This document shows, piece after piece, positions 1 to 4,680 of a stretch of DNA of 10,986 nucleotides. A program made the position numbers and the translations under genes. The DNA is from Phycisphaeraceae bacterium. GTDB lineage: Bacteria > Planctomycetota > Phycisphaerae > Phycisphaerales > Phycisphaeraceae. Below the pieces are notes generated by a model. It did no database searches, was not told the DNA's origin, and saw nothing but the letters and a program-made list of their open reading frames with translations. Position 1 is the stretch's first letter. Every line of letters starts with the position of its first letter. Location: assembly GCA_029260675.1 (NCBI GenBank), contig JAJDCV010000353.1:1-10986 (forward strand). The letters run 5' to 3'.

Positions 1-60
1 CCGCACATCGGCCACGTCTACACCACCGCCGTCGGTGATGTCCTGGCTCGCTACCACCGC
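1..60 (+). pseudogene. Fragment of a second methionyl-tRNA synthetase gene (HIGH region)
   Basis: Read in frame 1 from base 1, the first 20 codons give PHIGHVYTTAVGDVLARYHR. This matches residues 18-37 of the intact MetRS downstream (bases 213-272) at 18 of 20 positions. By eye 52 of 60 bases match, and six of the eight differences fall at third codon positions, so the fragment seems to have evolved as functional MetRS coding sequence. Similarity stops abruptly after base 60. The frame then runs through unrelated residues to a TAA at 108-110 and is not in frame with metG at 162. The fragment begins at the window edge, so what lies further upstream is unknown. It may be a remnant of a paralog, a short captured segment, or a contig-end chimera with a related strain. 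Confidence 0.5.
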
Positions 61-105
61 CCCCACAAAATACGCCGCGTCCAACGCCTTTCCCATGCCC
101 GACAT
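1..105 (-). CDS. Possible start of a divergent gene, product unknown (partial)
   Basis: On the minus strand an ATG at 105-103 opens a frame of 35 codons that is still open at the window edge. An AGGGAAAG purine stretch lies about ten bases upstream of the ATG and could serve as a ribosome binding site. The N-terminus reads MSGMGKALDAAYFVGAVVAS, which I do not recognise. Codons from about 16 onward overlap the MetRS-like stretch on the opposite strand, so either the gene is real and the MetRS similarity is a chimera, or the frame is open by chance in GC-rich DNA. The frame would be divergent from metG, with 56 bases between the two starts. Confidence 0.25.
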   Translation of the reverse strand, partial: MSGMGKALDAAYFVGAVVASQDITDGGGVDVADVR

Positions 106-125
106 TCTAAGGCTTTCCCTCCCGC

Positions 126-161
126 TTAGCGGGCCCGGGCCGATCACCGTACAATCCCACC
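126..161 (+). promoter_or_regulatory. metG promoter, predicted leaderless
   Basis: TACAAT at 150-155 matches the sigma-70 -10 consensus at five of six bases and is followed by six bases (CCCACC) and then the ATG at 162. A start six to seven bases after the hexamer would put +1 on the A of the ATG. No Shine-Dalgarno sequence is visible. TTAGCG at 126-131, 18 bases upstream, sits at the -35 position and is identical to the hexamer at the same place before priA. It also forms part of a small hairpin, CCCGC-TTA-GCGGG, at 121-133. Confidence 0.45.
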
Positions 162-1760
162 ATGTCCAGCAAGTTCTACGTCACAACCCCGATCTACTAC
201 GTCAACGGCGAGCCGCACATCGGCCACGTCTATACGACCGCCATCGCCGACGTCCTCGCCCGCTACCACCGCCTCCTCGGCGAGGACACCTTCTTCCTCA
301 CCGGCACCGACGAACACGCCGCCAAGGTCGTCGACTCCGCCGCCGAGAACGGCGTGTCGACACAGGAGTGGGCCGACCGCAACGCCCAGGCTTTCCAGGA
401 CACCTTCGACCGCCTGGGCATGACCCACGACGACTTCATCCGCACAACGCAGGACCGCCACATCGAACGGGTCCAAAGCTACGTCAAGCAGCTGCTGGAT
501 TCTGGCGACGTCTACCTCGGTGAATACGAGGGCTGGTACGACGCCGGGCAGGAGGAGTACGTCCCGGAGAACAAGGCCAAGGAATCCGACTACAAGTCCC
601 CGGTCAGTGATCAGCCCCTGGTCCGTAAGACCGAGAAGAACTACTTCTTCAAGCTTAGCGCCTACGGCGACGCGCTGTTGCAACTGCTGGGCTCCGGCGA
701 CGTCTTCGACGTCCAGCCCACGGCCCGGAAGAACGAGGTGCTGGCCAGGATCCGTGAGGGGCTCAACGATATACCCATCTCACGCACCGGCAGCAGTGAC
801 TGGGGCATCAAGGTGCCCGGCGACGACACACACACGATCTACGTCTGGATCGATGCCCTGTTCAACTACCTCAGCACCGTCGACACAGACGACCGCCGAA
901 AGTACTGGTCCACCGACGTCCACCTGATCGGCAAGGAGATCCTCTGGTTCCACGCCGTCATCTGGCCGGCCATGCTGCTGGCCCTGAACAAGCTCCCCGG
1001 CAACGAATGGATCAGGCTCCCAAGGCTCCTCTACACCCACTCGCAGTGGATCGCCGAGGGCAAGAAGATGAGCAAGATCCTGGGCAACTTCATCGACCTG
1101 GCACAGATCGATCACTACGCCGAAACCTTCGGCCTCGATGCCCTGCGCTACTTCCTCACGACCAACGGCCCGCTGGGCACGACCGACTCGGACTTCGCGG
1201 AATCCAAGTTCATCGAAGTCTACAACACCGACTTGGCCAACACCTTCGGCAACTGCTTCAGCCGCGTTTCCAACATGACCGCCCGCTACTTCGACGGCAA
1301 GCTCCCCGAGCCCGGGGAAGAACCCGAATCCGCCAACGGCATCGAACACGACCGCGTGATCGACAAGGCCGTCCGCGACTACACCAAGGCGATGAAGTCA
1401 CTTGAGCTATCCAAGGCCGCCGACGCCGCCATGGGCATCGTCCGCGCCGTTGACAGCTACATCGAAGCGACCCAGCCCTTCCAACTCGCCAAGCAGGACG
1501 GCAAGCTCCCGCAGGTCGGAACGGTCCTCTACAACTGCGCCGAATCGCTGCGCGTCGCGTCGCTATTGCTCTGGCCTTTCCTGCCCGAGAAGGTACAAGA
1601 GATGTGGCAACGCACCGGCTGCGGCCACTACGCCGACGCGTTGGCCGACCGGGGTGGAGGCGACCTGGACAACTGGCGGCAGTGGGGCCAAAGCCAGCCC
1701 GGCTCGGAAATCCAGAAGGGCGACCCCCTCTTCCCACGCTTCCAACCCGCCAAGGCGTGA
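162..1760 (+). CDS. metG: Methionyl-tRNA synthetase
   Basis: This 532-residue class I aminoacyl-tRNA synthetase charges tRNA-Met with methionine in the cytoplasm. Visible landmarks are the N-terminal FYVTTPIYYVNGEPHIGH with HIGH at 19-22, the GWYDAGQEEY region at the zinc-knuckle position, NYFFKLS, the DWGIKVPGD and YVWIDAL segments, and KMSK at 302-305. An alpha-helical anticodon-binding region follows. The usual CxxC knuckle cysteines are absent (GWYDAGQEEY where others have GWYCxxCE), so this is a zinc-free or short-knuckle form. There is no C-terminal EMAP/Trbp111 tRNA-binding extension, which fits the length. The ATG at 162 is chosen because the N-terminus starts just before the conserved beta strand and because of the leaderless promoter. 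The gene converges with nth across a repeat element. Confidence 0.97.
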   Translation: MSSKFYVTTPIYYVNGEPHIGHVYTTAIADVLARYHRLLGEDTFFLTGTDEHAAKVVDSAAENGVSTQEWADRNAQAFQDTFDRLGMTHDDFIRTTQDRHIERVQSYVKQLLDSGDVYLGEYEGWYDAGQEEYVPENKAKESDYKSPVSDQPLVRKTEKNYFFKLSAYGDALLQLLGSGDVFDVQPTARKNEVLARIREGLNDIPISRTGSSDWGIKVPGDDTHTIYVWIDALFNYLSTVDTDDRRKYWSTDVHLIGKEILWFHAVIWPAMLLALNKLPGNEWIRLPRLLYTHSQWIAEGKKMSKILGNFIDLAQIDHYAETFGLDALRYFLTTNGPLGTTDSDFAESKFIEVYNTDLANTFGNCFSRVSNMTARYFDGKLPEPGEEPESANGIEHDRVIDKAVRDYTKAMKSLELSKAADAAMGIVRAVDSYIEATQPFQLAKQDGKLPQVGTVLYNCAESLRVASLLLWPFLPEKVQEMWQRTGCGHYADALADRGGGDLDNWRQWGQSQPGSEIQKGDPLFPRFQPAKA

Positions 1761-1763
1761 GCA

Positions 1764-1917
1764 GTTCAACCGCGAAGGCGCGAAGAGCGCGAAGAAGAAG
1801 CAAGAGTTTTGACAGGATGACAGGATTTTCAGGATCAGAGGATTCTTTTCCACCGATCTAATCCCGTAAATCCTGTCATCCTGTCTACATTCTTTTCTTC
1901 ACATCTTCGCGATTGAA
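1764..1917. repeat. Nested palindromic repeat element between convergent metG and nth
   Basis: Two inverted repeats lie one inside the other. The outer pair is TTCAACCGCGAAG at 1765-1777 against CTTCGCGATTGAA at 1905-1917 (12 of 13 match), with weaker matching beyond it. The left arm continues as period-8/9 CGCGAAG(A/G) repeats. The inner pair is a perfect 17-base inverted repeat: GACAGGATGACAGGATT at 1811-1827 against AATCCTGTCATCCTGTC at 1869-1885. The inner left arm is built from tandem GACAGGAT units followed by degenerate copies (TTCAGGAT, CAGAGGAT). The element fills the whole gap between two converging genes and ends one base before the nth stop codon. It could form a large hairpin in either transcript and act as a bidirectional terminator, though no clear T-run follows a compact stem. 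Confidence 0.8.
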
Positions 1918-1918
1918 T

Positions 1919-2590
1919 TCATTCCACCCCGACCCGCGGGCACGACTTCAGCAGCGCACAGTCTTCACACTTAGGATTCCGCGCCTTGCAGGGCCCCCGG
2001 CCGAGGTAGATCAGCAGGTGGCTTAGCATCGTCCAGTTCTTCTTAGGGAACACCGCCATCAGATCGCGTTCGACCTTCTTCGGATCGGTCTGTACGGTCC
2101 AGCCCAGACGCACGCTCAGCCGCCCGACGTGCGTATCGACCACCACCCCGATGTTCTTGCCGAACGCGTTGCCTAGCACGACGTTCGCCGTCTTGCGCGC
2201 CACCCCGGGGAGTTTCAGTAGATCCTCCATCGTGTCCGGGACGTGACCGCCGTGGTCTTCTACGATCGCCATCGCCGCGCCCTTGATCGACTTGGCCTTG
2301 TTCCGGAAGAACCCCGTGGTCCTGACCAGCGATTCGAGGTCGCCGATCTTCGCCCCCGCCATCTTTTCAGGCGTCGGGTAGGCCTTGAATAGTGGGGGGG
2401 TCACGATATTCACGCGCACGTCCGTGCACTGCGCCGAGAGGATCGTCGCGACCAGCAGCTGGAACGGGTTGCCGTGATTAAGTGCGCAGTGGGCGTCGGG
2501 GTAGAGCTGATCGAGCTTCTGATACACACGCCGGGCCCGGCGCTTCAGCGCGGGATCAACGGTTGGCTGGGCTGTCTTTTTCGTTTCCAT
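1919..2590 (-). CDS. nth: Endonuclease III, DNA glycosylase/AP lyase
   Basis: This 223-residue enzyme belongs to the HhH-GPD family and removes oxidised pyrimidines in base excision repair, then cleaves the abasic strand. Residues 43-55 (FQLLVATILSAQC) are the usual start of the helical domain. The helix-hairpin-helix LPGVARKTANVVL is at 127-139 and carries the catalytic Lys133. VDTHVGR follows with the catalytic Asp152. Cysteines 201, 208, 211 and 217 give the C-x6-C-x2-C-x5-C cluster motif for [4Fe-4S]. All key residues are present and the length is normal. The ATG at 2590 is preferred over longer in-frame starts because GGGGAG lies five bases upstream (2596-2601) and the family N-terminus begins here. 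It is the last gene of a minus-strand cluster, 26 bases after the aldolase-like gene. Confidence 0.97.
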   Translation of the reverse strand: METKKTAQPTVDPALKRRARRVYQKLDQLYPDAHCALNHGNPFQLLVATILSAQCTDVRVNIVTPPLFKAYPTPEKMAGAKIGDLESLVRTTGFFRNKAKSIKGAAMAIVEDHGGHVPDTMEDLLKLPGVARKTANVVLGNAFGKNIGVVVDTHVGRLSVRLGWTVQTDPKKVERDLMAVFPKKNWTMLSHLLIYLGRGPCKARNPKCEDCALLKSCPRVGVE

Positions 2591-2595
2591 CCAGG

Positions 2596-2601
2596 CTCCC
2601 C
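2596..2601 (-). promoter_or_regulatory. Shine-Dalgarno sequence of nth
   Basis: GGGGAG on the minus strand lies five bases before the ATG at 2590. It decides that start over upstream in-frame candidates. metG, priA and mutS have no Shine-Dalgarno sequence at normal spacing, so nth looks translated as an internal operon gene, by a different initiation mode from those promoter-proximal genes. Confidence 0.5.
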
Positions 2602-2616
2602 AACCGCTGTCGATGC

Positions 2617-3198
2617 TCAGCCCCCGCCGCAGGCAAGCCGGACCGCCGCCGACAGATCGATCCGTTCGATCCGGTTCAAGAGCCCCGCCAGGTCCGCCGC
2701 CGCGACGAACAAACCACGCCCGCACCCCCGGTCATCCCCCGCGCTGCAGAACACCGCATCCGTCGAATCGGTCAGCACCGCCCGAAGCGCCTTATCGTCA
2801 TCACGATCCACAACCGGGATCCTGTCTCCGTTCCCCAGGTCCAAACGCTCCGCACCGTTTTGCCTGCTCAATAACGCCAGCACATTCGCCGGCTCGATCA
2901 CAGCCGAAGCCCCAAGTGTCATCCCCTCGGCACACAGATGGGATTGATACACGTCACGGTGGGGCTGCCAGATCTCCGGCTCGATGCCTTCCCCGCCGTA
3001 GACGTTTTCCCCGCCGATGTCCACGCAGATCAAGTCCCCGGGCGTCAGGTCGATCCGCCGTTGACCTGTCGGGGTGACCAGGTACCGCCGGCGGTGGACC
3101 TCGCAGCACAACATCCCATCTGCGCCCACGATCATCCCGCGAGTCCACAACTGGTGCACCGCCTGGCAGAACTGCTCACGGATCTGCGTTTCATCCAT
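2617..3198 (-). CDS. Class II aldolase/adducin-like protein, probably non-catalytic
   Basis: The first 110 or so of 193 residues follow the class II aldolase fold (fuculose-phosphate aldolase and adducin head family): IREQFCQAVHQLWTRGMIVG at 6-25, where aldolases read WxRGLVxGxxGN, then YLVTPTG at 39-45, DLTPGDLICVD at 50-60, and EPEIWQPHRDVYQ at 73-85 at the place of the SSEWPxH catalytic segment. The aldolase metal motif AVVHTHPP is replaced by SAVIEPAN at 98-105, so the two zinc histidines are missing. The C-terminal half is not recognised. Lyase activity is therefore unlikely and a binding role is an open possibility. The ATG at 3198 overlaps the moaE stop in ATGGATGA, which argues for translational coupling. 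In-frame ATGs at 3216 and 3231 are less likely. Confidence 0.7.
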   Translation of the reverse strand: MDETQIREQFCQAVHQLWTRGMIVGADGMLCCEVHRRRYLVTPTGQRRIDLTPGDLICVDIGGENVYGGEGIEPEIWQPHRDVYQSHLCAEGMTLGASAVIEPANVLALLSRQNGAERLDLGNGDRIPVVDRDDDKALRAVLTDSTDAVFCSAGDDRGCGRGLFVAAADLAGLLNRIERIDLSAAVRLACGGG

Positions 3199-3709
3199 CG
3201 TGATCCACACCCTCATGACTCGACCCGACATCGGGTCTTTCACTTAACCGCTCGCCGTGCCCCGCGCAGCAGCCGTCCACAAACGTCTCGCCGTCCCGCC
3301 AGACCTCACGCTTCCACACCGGCAGGTCCTGCTTGAGACGATCGATCAGGTACCGACACGCCTGGAACGATTCGCCCCGGTGCGGCGTCGCCACCTGGAT
3401 CACCACGCTCGCCTCGCCGGGCGCGACCGCCCCCTGGGCATGCACGATCCGCACCGCCCGGCAATCAAACTTCTTTGCCGCATCCTCGGCCATCGTCCCC
3501 AGCACCTTCTTCGCCATCGGCCCGTAAACTTCGTATTCAAGCCGGACCAACGGCCCAAGCTCCGCGTGGCTCTCATCCCGCGTCCGGCCTAAAAAAACAC
3601 ACTCGCCCCCACAGCCCCCCGGCCAATCCATGCCGACAGCCGATACCGGTCCAGCCTGGACCGCGACGCTGATCTGGGGGGTTTCGCTGACAGTGCTGTC
3701 TACCACCAT
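3191..3709 (-). CDS. moaE: Molybdopterin synthase catalytic (large) subunit
   Basis: MoaE pairs with the small sulfur carrier MoaD to insert two sulfurs into precursor Z, giving molybdopterin. The 172-residue protein shows LEYEVYGPMAKKVL at 57-70, the conserved HAQGAVAPGEASVVI block at 90-104, ATPHRGESF with His110-Arg111, and RLKQDLPVWKREV at 124-136. Lys126 and Lys133 match the two lysines essential in the E. coli enzyme. The C-terminal 30 residues after DGETFVDGC are longer than usual and extend to the overlap with the next gene. The ATG at 3709 is taken because a longer frame to 3901 would run through non-homologous sequence and the promoter. No moaD lies in this window, so it must be elsewhere. 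The gene heads a minus-strand cluster. Confidence 0.9.
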   Translation of the reverse strand: MVVDSTVSETPQISVAVQAGPVSAVGMDWPGGCGGECVFLGRTRDESHAELGPLVRLEYEVYGPMAKKVLGTMAEDAAKKFDCRAVRIVHAQGAVAPGEASVVIQVATPHRGESFQACRYLIDRLKQDLPVWKREVWRDGETFVDGCCAGHGERLSERPDVGSSHEGVDHDG

Positions 3710-3718
3710 GAGCCCCTT

Positions 3719-3724
3719 ATTATA
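3719..3724 (-). promoter_or_regulatory. Probable -10 element of moaE
   Basis: TATAAT, a perfect -10 consensus on the minus strand, ends nine bases before the moaE ATG. The intervening bases are AAGGGGCTC. A normal start about six bases after the hexamer leaves a leader of about three bases, and the GGGG run is then too close to the ATG to act as a standard Shine-Dalgarno. No convincing -35 is seen (CTGTGA at 3742-3747 is three of six). Confidence 0.45.
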
Positions 3725-3780
3725 TACCAAGGCAGACTTTATCACAGCCCCGCCACGCAGCCGACTCCCGCGCAGAAAAT

Positions 3781-3817
3781 CGGCCCGCCAGCGAGGGAAA
3801 CCACGCCAAGCGGGCCG
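3781..3817. other. Hairpin in the moaE upstream region
   Basis: CGGCCCGC at 3781-3788 pairs perfectly with GCGGGCCG at 3810-3817 across a 21-base loop. It lies about 70 bases upstream of moaE, outside the predicted moaE transcript. Read on the minus strand, the stem is followed by ATTTT, weakly like a terminator. It is followed on the plus side by a polypurine run (3818-3840). I see no molybdenum cofactor riboswitch architecture. Confidence 0.35.
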
Positions 3818-3887
3818 TGAGGGGGGGTAGGAGGGAGAAGATTCTGCTGTTAATACGTACTGCCGAGCGACAGGTTCGTGGTCTCTG

Positions 3888-3905
3888 AATTTTGTGCACA
3901 AAATT
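3888..3905. promoter_or_regulatory. Perfect 18-bp palindrome, candidate operator
   Basis: AATTTTGTGCACAAAATT is self-complementary across all 18 bases with no spacer. It lies between the moaE promoter and the start of the plus-strand small membrane protein. It overlaps a possible -35 hexamer (TTGTGC, 3892-3897) spaced 18 bases from TAAGAT at 3916-3921. Dimeric helix-turn-helix repressors bind sites of this size, and the position would suit repression of the plus-strand gene. No cognate regulator is encoded in the window. Confidence 0.5.
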
Positions 3906-3915
3906 ACACATAACT

Positions 3916-3953
3916 TAAGATGTGCTGGTTAAACGAATCCAAGCTAATGGGGG
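3916..3953 (+). promoter_or_regulatory. Promoter and ribosome binding site of the small membrane-protein gene
   Basis: TAAGAT at 3916-3921 is a plausible -10. GGGGG at 3949-3953 precedes the ATG at 3959 by five bases and is a usable Shine-Dalgarno. This start would have a leader of about 30 bases, unlike the leaderless arrangement proposed for metG and priA. Confidence 0.35.
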
Positions 3954-3958
3954 TTTAC

Positions 3959-4048
3959 ATGACAGATAAAGACACAAGCGAACCGACCAAATTGGAGCGT
4001 TTTGGATCTGGTGTTTTGGGGTCAAGATCCTGTTGGCACTCACCTTGA
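3959..4048 (+). pseudogene. N-terminal piece of a small membrane protein, separated by a frameshift
   Basis: An ATG at 3959 with a GGGGG ribosome binding site opens MTDKDTSEPTKLERF and then runs to a TGA at 4046-4048 after 29 codons. The hydrophilic N-terminus leads into nonsense-looking residues (GSGVLGSRSCWHSP). Frame 1 from base 4001 instead reads FWIWCFGVKILLALTLIYII and continues directly into the membrane protein at 4033. One additional T in the run TTTT at 4000-4003 would join the two frames into one protein of about 89 residues. Either a base is missing (mutation or assembly error), or ribosomes slip back one base on the T run, or the downstream frame uses its own start. Confidence 0.45.
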
Positions 4049-4227
4049 TCTACATCATCGCTTGGCTTCCGCTTGGTACGCTAGGTTGGGTGGTTGGTTT
4101 ATTCGTGGCCGATGACGGTATGAAAAACTCACCTGTTGGATTATGCATGCTGGCCGTAGGCCTGATATGGATACCATTTGCAATGGGCTGGATGTTCCAC
4201 AATGCGCGGGATTGGTTCACTATGTAA
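4033..4227 (+). CDS. Small two-segment membrane protein of unknown function
   Basis: The frame open from 3970 to the TAA at 4225-4227 encodes two hydrophobic helices, about residues 3-25 (LTLIYIIAWLPLGTLGWVVG) and 36-55 (VGLCMLAVGLIWIPFAMG), counted from a TTG at 4033. They are joined by a short loop VADDGMKNSP, and the tail ends NARDWFTM. No good start codon with a ribosome binding site exists in this frame. The best candidate start is the ATG at 3959 in the neighbouring frame, so the gene looks frameshifted. Base composition is more AT-rich than in the flanking genes, which may point to acquisition or relaxed selection. The topology is an inference from hydrophobicity and no family is recognised. 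Confidence 0.5.
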   Translation: MALTLIYIIAWLPLGTLGWVVGLFVADDGMKNSPVGLCMLAVGLIWIPFAMGWMFHNARDWFTM

Positions 4228-4248
4228 GGTTAGTTACCTGGATTCGCC

Positions 4249-4647
4249 ATGCTCCGCAGACGCGCCAACGCTTTCATGATTACGTTGCTCATCCTCGTGG
4301 GCGGTGTGATACTTTTGGATTGCCTGCTGCTGGGCGGCTACTTCGTGATTGCGCTTATCTTCGGCTTCGACAGCCCGGAGGTCTCGCATCTCGGCAAGCT
4401 CTTCGCTTTCTTCGGGCTCGCCATCGCCGCTTTGGCCGTCGGTGTCGCCGCGTGGCAGTTCTGCGTGTGCTGGCGCAACCCGCTTAAAGGCACCGTTTTC
4501 TGTCCGGCTTGCGGTTACAATATGCACGGCCGGCCCAAGGCCAGGAAGTGTCCCGAGTGCGGTGCCAATATCGAAGCGGAACCGCCCGAACCCACGCCAC
4601 CCTATGACCCGCTCAGCGACACTGAAAACCGGCCGCATGCCTGGTAG
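4249..4647 (+). CDS. Two-TM protein with C-terminal zinc ribbon
   Basis: The 132-residue protein has a basic N-terminus (MLRRR), a long hydrophobic segment at about 10-39, a second one at about 48-73, and a cytoplasmic-type tail. That tail has a four-cysteine zinc ribbon: Cys85-Pro-Ala-Cys88-Gly-Tyr-Asn, then Cys101-Pro-Glu-Cys104-Gly. The form CPxCGYxxxGxxxxxKCPECG is very frequent in planctomycetes, as a module fused to membrane segments. Its molecular role is not known to me. The last 28 residues are proline-rich and acidic. It begins 21 bases after the preceding small membrane gene and converges with mutS, with 33 bases between the stop codons. No strong Shine-Dalgarno is seen, so the ATG at 4249 rests on the frame and the basic-then-hydrophobic N-terminus. 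Confidence 0.8.
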   Translation: MLRRRANAFMITLLILVGGVILLDCLLLGGYFVIALIFGFDSPEVSHLGKLFAFFGLAIAALAVGVAAWQFCVCWRNPLKGTVFCPACGYNMHGRPKARKCPECGANIEAEPPEPTPPYDPLSDTENRPHAW

Positions 4648-4680
4648 CTGCACGGGCATCCAAAGGTGCTACGCATGACA

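Noticed and set aside
1258..1803. Long minus-strand frame opposite metG, and similar long frames opposite mutS (for example 5623-6243 and 6787-7500 on plus)
   Set aside because: They are low-complexity Arg/Pro/Ala-rich shadows caused by high GC at third codon positions of clearly real genes. They show no conserved motifs.
2590..2725. N-terminal extension of endonuclease III by 45 residues
   Set aside because: It would overlap the aldolase-like gene, has no homology, and the ATG at 2590 has a well-placed GGGGAG.
3710..3901. Molybdenum cofactor riboswitch upstream of moaE
   Set aside because: The predicted transcript begins within about three bases of the ATG. The only strong stem (3781-3817) lies upstream of that promoter, and I could not fit the multi-helix Moco motif.
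3710..3901. N-terminal extension of MoaE by 64 residues
   Set aside because: The extension is Arg/Pro-rich without MoaE similarity and would include the TATAAT promoter element immediately before the ATG at 3709.
4645..4680. Rho-independent terminator between the zinc-ribbon gene and mutS
   Set aside because: Only a broken partial inverted repeat (GTAGC..GCAC / GTGCTACG) is seen, without a T-run.
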